A DNA stretch of 19,399 nt from Marinospirillum sp. (GCA_007116195.1 SKIX01000016.1:1-19399), one strand, 5' to 3'; positions 8,107 to 16,768 are shown, numbered from the stretch's first letter. The notes: generated by a model from the sequence alone, not told the origin. Program-made: numbers and translations.

Positions 8107-8150
8107 GTTGAAAGTTATAAAGAAGTTTAACAAAGGTGTCACGTAATTAG

Positions 8151-8236
8151 TTTAGTTTACTAAATAGTTTAAATTTATAGGGTGGGGCCTCGCTAGGCCT
8201 TGCCTCTTTAGAAAGCCAAGTGGCTAATATCCACTT
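8151..8236 (+). promoter_or_regulatory. phasin leader with three small inverted repeats and a -10-like element
   Basis: Three dyads lie between the small protein gene and the phasin: TTTAGT-TT-ACTAAA at 8151-8164, GGCCT-CGCT-AGGCC at 8186-8199, and AAGTGG (8218-8223) with CCACTT (8231-8236) around a 7-nt loop. A TATACT hexamer follows immediately at 8237-8242 and could be a -10 box, although I find no convincing -35. The GC-rich hairpin is followed only by a weak T-rich stretch, so termination there is uncertain. Confidence 0.35.
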
Positions 8237-8265
8237 TATACTATGTCTGAAATGGAGTAATGAAA

Positions 8266-8709
8266 ATGATGCAAGATAAAGCGATGCAAGACAAAATGAT
8301 GAATGCCTTCACTGAGCAGACTAAAAACCTTTACAACCCTATGCGTAAAATTAACGCTCTGTTGGTTGAAAACATGGAAAAAATGACTGACTTTCAACTG
8401 GAAGCCTTAAAAGCTTACAGCCACATGGGTCTGTCTCAAATGAAGAGCGCTACTGAAGTTAAAGATGCTGATACTGTGCGTGACTACAGTGCTTCGCAAG
8501 CTGAAATGATGAGCACGCTGAGCAAAAAAGTTCTGGAAGATGCTAAAACCATGGCTGATATGAGCATGGAATTTAAAGCTGAAGTTGAAAAAATTCTTGA
8601 AGAATCTCGCTCGCAGGCTTTTAACAAGTCCGCTTCCTCCGAAGAAGCCAAGCCTGCTGCTAAACCAGCCGCCTCTAAGCCTGCTTCAGGTGGCGCTGCT
8701 TCTAAGTAA
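8266..8709 (+). CDS. phasin family protein (PHA granule-associated)
   Basis: A 147-residue amphipathic helical protein that should coat polyhydroxyalkanoate granules, controlling their size and number. The body (FTEQTKNLYNPMRKINALLV, then MEKMTDFQLEALKAYSHMGL) matches the phasin family pattern: a helical coiled region with 'NP..K...L...N.E...' spacing and no cysteine. Residues about 124-147 form an Ala/Lys/Pro/Ser-rich tail, as in several phasins. Start choice: the ATG at 8260 is only 2 bases from the GGAG at 8254-8257, while the ATG at 8266 has an 8-base spacing, so I prefer 8266; 8260 would add two residues. A strong terminator follows at 8739-8762, ahead of phaC. No gene symbol is given because phasin names vary between lineages. 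Confidence 0.87.
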   Translation: MMQDKAMQDKMMNAFTEQTKNLYNPMRKINALLVENMEKMTDFQLEALKAYSHMGLSQMKSATEVKDADTVRDYSASQAEMMSTLSKKVLEDAKTMADMSMEFKAEVEKILEESRSQAFNKSASSEEAKPAAKPAASKPASGGAASK

Positions 8710-8738
8710 GGCTCAGCCTCACTGAAATAGAAAAATTC

Positions 8739-8762
8739 AAGGGGCTTTAAGGCCCCTTTTTT
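8739..8762 (+). terminator. intrinsic terminator between phasin and phaC
   Basis: AAGGGGC (8739-8745) and GCCCCTT (8752-8758) form a GC-rich 7-bp stem with a 6-nt loop, followed by a run of six T at 8757-8762. It lies only 25 bases before the phaC start codon, so it should partly separate phasin and synthase expression. The structure is seen; its efficiency is not known. Confidence 0.85.
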
Positions 8763-8787
8763 GTCTGTGTCTATCAGGAGATCTTTG

Positions 8788-10650
8788 ATGTCCGAGCAAG
8801 CGAAAGAACAGTCGCATGAAATCTATGATCCGGCTGAAGTTTTTGAGTGGATGACGAAAGCCAACGAGCGTTATCAGGCTGTGATAGAGCAACTGATGAG
8901 TCGCGGTGAAAGTGGTATGAGTGACTCTTCAGCTTCGGTTTATGCCGATATGGGAGATAACTTTCAAAAGCTAGGCGAGCAGCTTGCACAAAATCCAATG
9001 ATTTTGTTTGATGAGCAGATGAGCCTAATGCAGGGTCAAATGCAGCTTTGGCAAAACACGGCTCGTGAGCTAATGGGAGAGCAGGATGTTGAAGCAGTCA
9101 TTGAACCAGCAAAAGATGATCGGCGCTTTAATGATCCTGAGTGGACAGATAACCTGATCTACAATTTCATTAAACAATCTTACCTGCTTTATGCGCGTTG
9201 CATTTTAAACATTGTGCATGGTGTTGAGGGTTTGAATGACCATGTGCGACAACAGCTGGACTTTTACGCGCGTCAGTACATTAGTGCCTTATCACCATCT
9301 AATTCGGTATTTACTAACCCTGAAGTGATGCGTCGCACACTGGCCACTCGTGGGCAAAATTTGCTGCGCGGTATGGATCAGCTGGCTCGTGATCTTAAAG
9401 AAAGTGCTGAAGGTCTGAATGTCACCATGACAGATCGTAGTGCTTTTAAGCTAGGCGAGAATGTGGCGACCACACCGGGTCAGGTTGTTTTTCAGAACCG
9501 TTTGATCCAGTTGATTCAGTACCAGCCAACGACTGAAAAACAGTACAAAACTCCTTTGCTGATAGTTCCACCCTGGATCAATAAGTATTACATCCTCGAT
9601 CTGCGTGAAAGTAACTCGCTAGTCAAATGGTTGACCGACCAAGGCCATACCGTCTTTATTATTTCTTGGGCTAACCCTGGCCCGAGTATGCGAGACTATG
9701 GTTGGGCAGAATATATGAAGGAAGGCCCGCTGGCTGCCATGGATGCTGTAAAAGAGCATACGGGTGAAGAGCAAGTGAACCTGCTTTCCTACTGCATAGG
9801 TGGCACCCTAACAGCTTCCACTCTGGCTTACTTGACTGCTAAAAAACAGCAAAATCGTGTTAAGTCAGTAACTTATATGGCTACGCTGCAGGACTTTTCT
9901 GATCCTGGCGAAATCAGCGTGTTCATTAATGAAGTGAGCTTGCGCGGTATTGAGAAACAGCTGGATCGCACGGGTTACCTCGATGGCCGCGCTATGGCCT
10001 TCAGCTTTAATCTGCTGCGTGAAAATGATCTTTTCTGGTCTTTCTTTATCAATAACTACTTGAAGGGAGAGCGACCCGCTGCTTTTGACCTGCTGTACTG
10101 GAATACTGACGGCACTAATATGCCTGCAGCAATGCATAAGTTCTACTTGCGCAATATGTATCAGAATAACAAGTTGATTGAACCAGGTGGTATTGAAGTT
10201 GATGGGGTGAAAATCGATCTCAGCAAGATCAAAACGCCTGCTTTCTTCGTCTCAACTATTCAAGATCACATTGCCCAATGGAAGTCGACTTATAAAGGTG
10301 CTCAGGTTCACTCTGGGCCGGTTAAGTTCGTGCTGTCCGGATCAGGCCACATTGCCGGTATTGTTAACCCGCCGACTAAGACCAAATATGGTTACTGGAC
10401 TAACGATAAGTTAGCAGAAACACCGGATGCTTGGTTTGCGGGTGCTGAAAAACATGAAGGCTCCTGGTGGCCGTTATGGCAGGAGTGGATGCTAGAGAAC
10501 AAGCATGTTGATCAGGCTGATCAAGTTGCTGCACGTAAACCAGAAGCAGGTCAGCTCAAGGTATTAGAAGCTGCGCCGGGTAGTTATGTTCAAGTTAAAA
10601 TTCCAGATGTACTTAAGGCAGAGCTTTTGCCTAGTAAGTCGGAAGCTTAA
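8788..10650 (+). CDS. phaC: class I polyhydroxyalkanoate synthase
   Basis: A 620-residue alpha/beta-hydrolase-fold enzyme that polymerises (R)-3-hydroxyacyl-CoA into PHA on the granule surface. The PhaC box is SYCIGG with nucleophile C336; the other catalytic residues are D493 (IQDH) and H521 (SGSGHIAGIVNPP). The order and spacing match class I enzymes (Cupriavidus C319, D480, H508). The N-terminal 200 residues are the typical PhaC N-domain (FNDPEWTDNLIYNFIKQSYL). The length of about 600 excludes the shorter class III and IV subunits, which need PhaE or PhaR. I chose the ATG at 8788, with AGGAG 7 bases upstream; an in-frame TTG at 8761 lies inside the preceding terminator. The gene probably has its own promoter or relies on read-through. 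Short-chain substrate preference is likely but not proven. Confidence 0.96.
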   Translation: MSEQAKEQSHEIYDPAEVFEWMTKANERYQAVIEQLMSRGESGMSDSSASVYADMGDNFQKLGEQLAQNPMILFDEQMSLMQGQMQLWQNTARELMGEQDVEAVIEPAKDDRRFNDPEWTDNLIYNFIKQSYLLYARCILNIVHGVEGLNDHVRQQLDFYARQYISALSPSNSVFTNPEVMRRTLATRGQNLLRGMDQLARDLKESAEGLNVTMTDRSAFKLGENVATTPGQVVFQNRLIQLIQYQPTTEKQYKTPLLIVPPWINKYYILDLRESNSLVKWLTDQGHTVFIISWANPGPSMRDYGWAEYMKEGPLAAMDAVKEHTGEEQVNLLSYCIGGTLTASTLAYLTAKKQQNRVKSVTYMATLQDFSDPGEISVFINEVSLRGIEKQLDRTGYLDGRAMAFSFNLLRENDLFWSFFINNYLKGERPAAFDLLYWNTDGTNMPAAMHKFYLRNMYQNNKLIEPGGIEVDGVKIDLSKIKTPAFFVSTIQDHIAQWKSTYKGAQVHSGPVKFVLSGSGHIAGIVNPPTKTKYGYWTNDKLAETPDAWFAGAEKHEGSWWPLWQEWMLENKHVDQADQVAARKPEAGQLKVLEAAPGSYVQVKIPDVLKAELLPSKSEA

Positions 10651-10662
10651 CGATCTGCAAGG

Positions 10663-10700
10663 CCAAAAAAAACCTAGCGCTAAGGCCAGGTTTTTTTTGG
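10663..10700. terminator. bidirectional terminator, 13-bp perfect inverted repeat
   Basis: CCAAAAAAAACCT at 10663-10675 and AGGTTTTTTTTGG at 10688-10700 are perfect 13-bp complements around a 12-nt loop. The A8/T8 tracts give a T-run on either strand, so the element can end both phaC and the convergent gene whose stop is at 10725. Confidence 0.85.
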
Positions 10701-10724
10701 TTCCAAAAGACTAGCTTGCTCAAC

Positions 10725-11195
10725 TCAGACTAAGTCTTGCACATCATCCGGAGTGGGGTCATTACCTCGAGCCGGAGACCCGCCGTCATTAGCCTGACGT
10801 TCAGCTTGCTGTTCGGCATTGCGCTCAACAACTGCCTCTTCATCTTGGTTACGCTGGGTCACAGCTTGCTCATTTTGCTCACTGGCCTGGCGTGCCTGTT
10901 CAGCATTTTGAGCCAACTCTATGGCTGGGCGTATAATGCTGCCATTGGGCCGCCCACTGTCATAAAGCGGTACTTCTTCAGGTGTCTCACCCGAGCGAGT
11001 TACAACACTTGAAGGCTGAGAGGCAACACTATTATTGGCTGTCTCAGCCCCACTTGAGGCTAAAGGTTGGCTGGAAGCCTGCTCTTCAACCGCTTGTTCA
11101 TTGGCCTCCTGCTGTACCTGCTGAGTACGTACATCCTGACTTTGAGCTTGGCGCTGAGCTGCAGCAGTTTGGCTACCAAAGTTGGATTCAATCAT
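10725..11195 (-). CDS. low-complexity, probably disordered Gln/Glu/Ala-rich protein of unknown function
   Basis: A 156-residue acidic protein with no hydrophobic core, no cysteine and no recognisable domain. Residues about 8-60 are rich in Gln, Ala, Ser and Glu (QTAAAQRQAQSQDVRTQQVQ). A central block (about 70-95) has the only mixed sequence, including VPLYDSGRPNGSIIRPAIEL. Residues about 95-156 return to Gln/Glu/Ala/Arg repeats and end in a Pro/Asp-rich tail. There is no signal peptide. The ATG at 11195 has a strong ribosome site (AGGAGAGG), which together with the bidirectional terminator after it supports a real gene. The start codon directly abuts a nested inverted-repeat leader. It lies downstream of fadBA on the same strand and faces phaC. 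I do not recognise the family; a link with PHA granules would be speculation. Confidence 0.7.
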   Translation of the reverse strand: MIESNFGSQTAAAQRQAQSQDVRTQQVQQEANEQAVEEQASSQPLASSGAETANNSVASQPSSVVTRSGETPEEVPLYDSGRPNGSIIRPAIELAQNAEQARQASEQNEQAVTQRNQDEEAVVERNAEQQAERQANDGGSPARGNDPTPDDVQDLV

Positions 11196-11279
11196 TTTGC
11201 ACCTCTCCTAATGGGTGGCGATCAACCCATCTAAGTATTAACTTCTCTTAGGATAGTTAATCGGCCACCCTTGTGCAAA
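11196..11279 (-). promoter_or_regulatory. structured leader of three nested inverted repeats abutting a start codon
   Basis: Three perfect 7-bp complements are nested: TTTGCAC (11196-11202) with GTGCAAA (11273-11279), GGGTGGC (11213-11219) with GCCACCC (11264-11270), and ATTAACT (11237-11243) with AGTTAAT (11255-11261). Further dyads are ATGGGT (11211-11216) with ACCCAT (11225-11230), and TCCTAA (11206-11211) with TTAGGA (11248-11253). The last pairs the ribosome site of the downstream gene with the loop of the inner hairpin. In the leftward RNA the outer stem ends exactly before the ATG at 11195. It looks like a cis-regulatory leader; a role as fadA 3' end structure is the alternative. Confidence 0.55.
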
Positions 11280-11293
11280 CTTTAACCAGTGTT

Positions 11294-12493
<1,200 letters not shown>

Positions 12494-12505
12494 TTAACCG
12501 ATCAC

Positions 12506-14653
12506 TTAGCCGTAAAAACTCTGGCTTTTTTCAGCCATTTCACGCAGTTTATCTGTTGGGCTATACAAGGGGCCTAATTCAGCAAGGGAATCCGCCAACT
12601 CAACAAACGCCTTAACACCTAAAGCATCGATATAACGTAAAGCCCCACCACGGAAGGGAGGGAAGCCAATACCATAAATCAGGGCCATATCCGCTTCTGC
12701 CGGCGTCTCAACGATACCGTCTTCAAGGCAGCGTACGGTTTCCAAGCAAAGAGGAACCATCATGCGAGCAATAATATCTTCCTCGGTAAGCTCACAAGCT
12801 TCCTGAATCAAAGGCTTGATCAGCTCGTAGGTCGAAGCATCGAAGACTTTCTTAGGCTTGCCTTTGCGATCTTCTTCATAACGGTAGAAACCAGTATCAT
12901 TTTTCTGACCGAGGCGGCCTTCTTCGTTCATCACATTCAAAATAGTCTTACCATCACGCTTCATACGCTCAGGGAAGCCTTCAGCCATGACTTCATTGGC
13001 ATGCAGTGCGGTATCCAGGCCCACCACGTCCAACAGATAAGCAGGACCCATGGGCCAACCGAATTTCTCCATGACTTTATCCACTTTCTGGAAGTCAGCG
13101 CCCTGTTCAAGCAGCCCAATAAAGCCACCGAAATAAGGGAAGAGAACACGGTTGACCAAAAAGCCTGGGCAGTCGTTGACAACAATGGGGGTTTTGCCCA
13201 TTTGCTTGGCATAGGCCACAGTTGCCGCGATGGCTGTTTCAGAAGACTTTTCACCACGAATAACTTCGACCAAAGGCATGCGATGCACAGGGTTGAAGAA
13301 GTGCATACCACAGAAGTTTTCGGGGCGCTTCAGGTTTTTAGCCAGGCTGGTAATTGAAATAGTAGAAGTGTTGGACGTAATAATAGCGTCTTCTGCAACC
13401 TGATCTTCCAGCTCCGCCAAAACAGCTGATTTAACCTTGGGGTTTTCAACAACCGCTTCTACCGTCAGATCAACATCTTTAAAGTCGCCATAGGACAGAG
13501 TAGGACGGATGCGCGCCAAGGCTTCACCCATCTGGTCAGCAGTAATCTTTTTGCGTTGAACCTGTTTGGACAGCAGCTTGTTGGCTTCTTTCAGACCCAG
13601 CTGCAGCGCCTCTTCATTGATGTCTTTCATCATGATAGGCGTCCCCTTGGAAGCGGACTGATAAGCCACGCCACCACCCATGATGCCAGCACCTAGAACA
13701 GCTGCTTTTTTGGTGGGGTTAACCTGCTTCTCGTAAGCACCTGCTTTTTTCTTGACCAGCTGATCATTCAAGAAGAGGCCAACCAGGTTGAAGCAAACAT
13801 CCGTTTTAGCCATTTTGGCGAAGGTTTTGGCTTCAACTTCCTGCGCTTTTTCACGCTTGGCGGTTGCACCCTTCTGAATGGCTTTAATGGCTTCAACGGG
13901 AGCCGGATAATGAGGACCTGCTTTACCGGCAACAAAACCCTTGGCGGTTTCAAACACCATCATGGATTCAACAGGATTCAGTTTGAGAGGTGCCTTCTTT
14001 TCTTCACGACGGGCTTCCCAGTTCAGGTTGCCAGCTTGTGCTTCAGCCAGAATATCCAAGGCTGTTTCTCTTAGTTGCTCTAGGGGTACAACGGCATCAA
14101 CTGCACCCACTTTCAGAGCCACTTCTGCTTTGTTCTCGGTACCACCAGCAATCCATTCGATTGCATTATCAGCACCAATCATTCGCGGCAGGCGCACACA
14201 GCCACCCCAACCGGGGATGATACCCAGTTTGGTTTCAGGCAAACCTATTTTGGCTTTTTCAGCCATGACCCGAAAATCAGTCGTAAGCAGCATTTCACAG
14301 CCACCGCCCAAGGCCAGCCCATTAATGGCGGTTACTGTGGGGTAGGGTAAGTCTTCAATACGGTTGAATAGCTGATGAACTTTAAGGTTCATCTCAACCA
14401 GAAAGTCCTCGGATTTACCAAAGACAGAGTGGAATTCAGTAATATCGGCGCCAACAATAAAGGCTTCCTTGGCACTAGTAACCAGCAACCCCTTAATATC
14501 TTGTTGTTTTTGTAAGGCCGCAACTGCTTCTTCTAACTCCAGAATGACAGCAGTGCTCAGCTTATTAATGGACTCACCTTTTAAGTCAAAGGTGAGCTCA
14601 GCATTTCCATCACTGAGGGTTTTTACCTCGAGGGCTTTGCCTTGGTAAATCAT
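12506..14653 (-). CDS. fadB: multifunctional fatty acid oxidation complex alpha subunit
   Basis: A 715-residue two-part enzyme. The N-terminal enoyl-CoA hydratase/isomerase has catalytic glutamates E120 (GGGCEML) and E140 (GLPETKLG). The C-terminal 3-hydroxyacyl-CoA dehydrogenase has the NAD motif [10 protein letters not shown] (residues 319-328), catalytic H451 (MHFFNPVHR) and the family signature [20 protein letters not shown]. It forms the trifunctional complex with FadA. I chose the ATG at 14653, with GGAG 8 bases upstream. It gives [13 protein letters not shown], the usual FadB N-terminus, and the 715-residue Pseudomonas-type length. The TTG at 14701 would add 16 unconserved residues. 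The promoter region carries nested inverted repeats that could bind a fatty-acid-responsive repressor. Confidence 0.96.
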   Translation of the reverse strand: MIYQGKALEVKTLSDGNAELTFDLKGESINKLSTAVILELEEAVAALQKQQDIKGLLVTSAKEAFIVGADITEFHSVFGKSEDFLVEMNLKVHQLFNRIEDLPYPTVTAINGLALGGGCEMLLTTDFRVMAEKAKIGLPETKLGIIPGWGGCVRLPRMIGADNAIEWIAGGTENKAEVALKVGAVDAVVPLEQLRETALDILAEAQAGNLNWEARREEKKAPLKLNPVESMMVFETAKGFVAGKAGPHYPAPVEAIKAIQKGATAKREKAQEVEAKTFAKMAKTDVCFNLVGLFLNDQLVKKKAGAYEKQVNPTKKAAVLGAGIMGGGVAYQSASKGTPIMMKDINEEALQLGLKEANKLLSKQVQRKKITADQMGEALARIRPTLSYGDFKDVDLTVEAVVENPKVKSAVLAELEDQVAEDAIITSNTSTISITSLAKNLKRPENFCGMHFFNPVHRMPLVEVIRGEKSSETAIAATVAYAKQMGKTPIVVNDCPGFLVNRVLFPYFGGFIGLLEQGADFQKVDKVMEKFGWPMGPAYLLDVVGLDTALHANEVMAEGFPERMKRDGKTILNVMNEEGRLGQKNDTGFYRYEEDRKGKPKKVFDASTYELIKPLIQEACELTEEDIIARMMVPLCLETVRCLEDGIVETPAEADMALIYGIGFPPFRGGALRYIDALGVKAFVELADSLAELGPLYSPTDKLREMAEKSQSFYG

Positions 14654-14683
14654 CGCGTGATCTCCAGCTTCTTGTTGTAAAAA

Positions 14684-14749
14684 ATGGACAGACACCTTCA
14701 AACAAACTTTTCATACAGTCGTTTGAACTTGAGACTAAGAGTCGTCCAT
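14684..14749. promoter_or_regulatory. nested inverted repeats upstream of fadB, candidate operator
   Basis: TTCAAAC (14697-14703) and GTTTGAA (14721-14727) are a perfect 7-bp dyad with a 17-nt spacer, enclosed by ATGGAC (14684-14689) and GTCCAT (14744-14749). The CAAAC/GTTTG half-sites resemble those of PsrA, the TetR-type repressor of fadBA in Pseudomonas, but PsrA sites have only a 2-4 nt spacer, so the assignment is weak. Confidence 0.35.
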
Positions 14750-14766
14750 CCAAGCTTAGTTGTCAA
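14738..14766 (-). promoter_or_regulatory. possible fadBA promoter with consensus -35
   Basis: Read leftward, a perfect TTGACA lies at 14766-14761, and 17 bases on is GACTCT at 14743-14738, a poor -10 match. The start point would fall just upstream of the TTCAAAC/GTTTGAA dyad, a position suited to repression. The -35 is clear; the -10 is weak. Confidence 0.3.
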
Positions 14767-14781
14767 GCCATGCAAAGCATT

Positions 14782-15117
14782 TCAGTTTGAAAATTTAACC
14801 CGCTCTATAGCCTGAACCTGCAGTTTACGACCCAGATCAGATGAAGACTGAAAGCGGCCTATCACTTGCACTCTTTCACCGAGGTAGTCCTCGACCTTCG
14901 TAGAGGGCGATAAACCCACTCGGTTATAATGGCCGTCTTCCAGCCAGAAATGCTCTGGCTCCTCAAGGTGGTGTACCACTCCCTCAACCACTAGAGTTTT
15001 ACCCTGATAAGCGCCTGAATGAAGAACCAAAAAACCTAAAGGAACCTCTTCTTGCGCGGGTGAGCAGCCAAGCAAGAGCAAACCTAAAGCCAGTAGAACC
15101 GCTGCATTAACTCGCAT
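14782..15117 (-). CDS. small predicted lipoprotein with OB-fold-like domain
   Basis: A 111-residue exported protein. Residues 1-17 form a short signal peptide with a lipobox ending LLLLGC, so C18 should be lipidated and the protein anchored in a membrane facing the periplasm. The mature part has alternating beta-strand-like segments (GKTLVVEGVVHHL, FWLEDG, YLGERVQVIGRFQ, KLQVQAIERV), suggesting a small OB-fold or NirD/Ycf-like barrel as in DNA-binding or periplasmic OB proteins. No specific family is recognised. The ATG at 15117 has GGAG 6 bases upstream. It starts 27 bases after the lysR stop on the same strand, so it is probably co-transcribed with the regulator. fadB begins 128 bases further downstream with its own candidate promoter. 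Confidence 0.75.
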   Translation of the reverse strand: MRVNAAVLLALGLLLLGCSPAQEEVPLGFLVLHSGAYQGKTLVVEGVVHHLEEPEHFWLEDGHYNRVGLSPSTKVEDYLGERVQVIGRFQSSSDLGRKLQVQAIERVKFSN

Positions 15118-15144
15118 AACCTACTCCATTTAATAATGCTTGAT

Positions 15145-16053
15145 TTATTTCTTAAAGGTCGGGGTGTGGGGTAAACGCTCAACGAGCCAATCGATTAACA
15201 CTCTAACCGCGGGCACTAGACCCTGCCGATACTGGTAAACCAGGTGCAGGTGGCTTACCGGCAATTGCCATAGTGGTAAAACTCGCACTAGCTGACCTGA
15301 ATGCAAGTAATCCTGACATAAATCTTCTGGCAAAGCAGCGACTCCTTGCCCTTTAGCCGCCGCTTCTTTTAATAACCACAAATCGTCGGTTAGTAATCTT
15401 GGCTGATGAGTAATGGTCACTTTTTCACCTTGAGTTGATGTTAACTCATACACATAGCGCCCCTGTGAATAGGGCATGGATAAACTAGGCCAAGCAAGCA
15501 AATCTTGAGGCTGACGAGGCTCACCTCGCTCAGCCAGTGCCAGGGGGCTAGCAACCAAGCACTGAGCGGAAGGCGTAAGTGAACGCGCAACCAGTGAAGA
15601 ATTCTCTAACCCTGCACGCACTCGCAACGCAATATCAACCTGATCATCAAGCAAATTAACTGGCTGGTTGGTTACCCAAAGATCAACCTGAACTTCAGGG
15701 TAATAAGCCATAAACTCAGGAATCAAGCTAACCAACATATTTTGACTCACGGCATAGGGTGCACTCAAACGCACCCGACCGCGCGGCTTATCTTGAGCTC
15801 TTCGAGTCACCTCTTCCGCAGCCGTGGCTGCTGCCACCAAGGCCTGACAAGGCTCTAAGAGCTCCCGACCTATTGCAGTTGGTACCAGTTTACGTGTTGT
15901 TCGGTGCAATAAACGCACCCCCTGTTGCTCTTCCAGCTCAGCAAGGCGCCGACTTAAAGTCGACTTAGGGATCCCCAATACTCGCGAGGCCTGGCTGAAA
16001 CTCCCCTGCTCAACCACCTGAGCAAAAAGTGCAAAATTAGTAAGATCTTTCAT
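15145..16053 (-). CDS. LysR-family transcriptional regulator
   Basis: A 302-residue LysR-type regulator. The N-terminal winged helix-turn-helix (residues about 5-60) includes GSFSQASRVLGIPKSTLSRR and the following LHRTTRKLVPT, which defines the CrgA/AaeR-like subgroup with an RTTR element. The rest is the periplasmic-binding-protein-like effector domain (about 90-295). It is divergent from the azoreductase gene across a 109-base region with LysR-type T-N11-A dyads, so it probably controls azoR and itself. The ATG at 16053 has only a weak GGAAG ribosome site. The lipoprotein gene lies 27 bases downstream. The inducer is unknown; quinones, azo compounds or electrophiles are guesses from the partner gene. 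Confidence 0.9.
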   Translation of the reverse strand: MKDLTNFALFAQVVEQGSFSQASRVLGIPKSTLSRRLAELEEQQGVRLLHRTTRKLVPTAIGRELLEPCQALVAAATAAEEVTRRAQDKPRGRVRLSAPYAVSQNMLVSLIPEFMAYYPEVQVDLWVTNQPVNLLDDQVDIALRVRAGLENSSLVARSLTPSAQCLVASPLALAERGEPRQPQDLLAWPSLSMPYSQGRYVYELTSTQGEKVTITHQPRLLTDDLWLLKEAAAKGQGVAALPEDLCQDYLHSGQLVRVLPLWQLPVSHLHLVYQYRQGLVPAVRVLIDWLVERLPHTPTFKK

Positions 16054-16077
16054 TTTCTTCCCAAAATTGGAACAGTT

Positions 16078-16136
16078 ATTCTCATTTTAGACCACTAGTT
16101 GTTAGCGAACAAAAGCTCTACTCTGATGTTGAGAAT
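16078..16136. promoter_or_regulatory. lysR-azoR intergenic operator candidates
   Basis: Two dyads are visible. TTGTT-AGCG-AACAA at 16099-16112 fits the T-N11-A pattern typical of LysR-type regulators. Outside it, ATTCTCA (16078-16084) and TGAGAAT (16130-16136) are perfect 7-bp complements placed symmetrically around it. Both lie between the divergent start codons. The arrangement suits one regulator controlling both directions; binding is inference. Confidence 0.45.
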
Positions 16137-16162
16137 TTGAAGTCAACTTAGGAGCTCAAAAA

Positions 16163-16768
16163 ATGAATATTCTTCACTTGGATTCAGGCTTGTTTGCTGA
16201 ACAGTCGGTTAGTCGTCAGTTATCTAAACAGCTTGTACAGCAGCTGCAAGCCGTTCACCCTGATGCTCAGGTCACCTACCGCGACCTGGTTGTCAATCCA
16301 ATCAATCATTTGGATGCTGAAATACTGACTGCTGGTGCCACTGCTGAAAACCAACGCAATCAGCGCCAAATGGAGGAGTTAGCGCTCACCGAGCAGCTTC
16401 TTGAAGAAGTTTTTGCTGCAGACATCATCCTTCTCGGCGCTCCCCTGTATAACTTTGCCATTCCTTCACAACTTAAAGCATGGATTGATCGTATCGCACA
16501 AGCAGGGCGAACCTTCCGCTATACTGAGCAGGGCCCCGAAGGACTTCTAAAGGGCAAGAAAGTTTATTTGGCTTCAGCGCGGGGTGGTATTTACAGTGAA
16601 GAACCAGCTGCTGCAATGGAACATCAGGAAAGCTACCTAAAAACGCTTCTCGGCTTTATTGGTATTACAGATATCACCATCATTCGTGCTGAAGGCTTGA
16701 ATATGGGTGATACCATGCGGGAGGCTGCAATTAGCCAAGCCAGCGAGGCCATCAACAATTTGGCTTAA
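16163..16768 (+). CDS. azoR: FMN-dependent NADH-azoreductase
   Basis: A 201-residue flavodoxin-fold enzyme of the AzoR/AcpD family, which uses NADH and FMN to reduce quinones and azo compounds, often as electrophile protection. Visible signatures are the N-terminal MNILHLDSGLFAEQSVSRQL phosphate-binding strand and loop, ADIILLGAPLYNFAIPSQLK (FMN site, P-x-YNF-x-IP), WIDRIAQAGRTFRYTEQGPEGLLKGKK, and the SARGG segment. The length matches E. coli AzoR. The ATG at 16163 has an AGGAG ribosome site. It is divergent from a LysR gene that probably regulates it. Its TAA stop overlaps the stop of the convergent GTPase gene. Confidence 0.93.
   Translation: MNILHLDSGLFAEQSVSRQLSKQLVQQLQAVHPDAQVTYRDLVVNPINHLDAEILTAGATAENQRNQRQMEELALTEQLLEEVFAADIILLGAPLYNFAIPSQLKAWIDRIAQAGRTFRYTEQGPEGLLKGKKVYLASARGGIYSEEPAAAMEHQESYLKTLLGFIGITDITIIRAEGLNMGDTMREAAISQASEAINNLA

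Noticed and set aside
8761..8787. N-terminal extension of PhaC from TTG at 8761
   Set aside because: The TTG lies in the T-run of the intrinsic terminator, and the ATG at 8788 has AGGAG at ideal spacing.
10737..11251. Two forward open frames opposite the disordered protein gene
   Set aside because: The hydrophobic translation at 10737-11012 looked like a membrane protein. However, it starts beyond the bidirectional terminator without a ribosome site, and the reverse frame has a strong one. Not fully excluded.
11196..11279. MITE or REP-like mobile repeat
   Set aside because: The terminal inverted repeats suggested it, but no target-site duplication flanks the element and no second copy is seen in the window. 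The fit to the start codon favours a leader.
12961..13357. Open frames of about 116-118 codons on both strands
   Set aside because: Both overlap the HACD part of fadB in other frames and have no recognisable protein features.
13941..14345. Forward 134-codon open frame opposite fadB
   Set aside because: Antisense shadow of the conserved hydratase domain; low-complexity Ser/Pro/Arg translation and no supporting ribosome site.
14654..14701. N-terminal extension of FadB from TTG at 14701
   Set aside because: The 16 extra residues are unlike FadB N-termini, and the ATG at 14653 has a good ribosome site.
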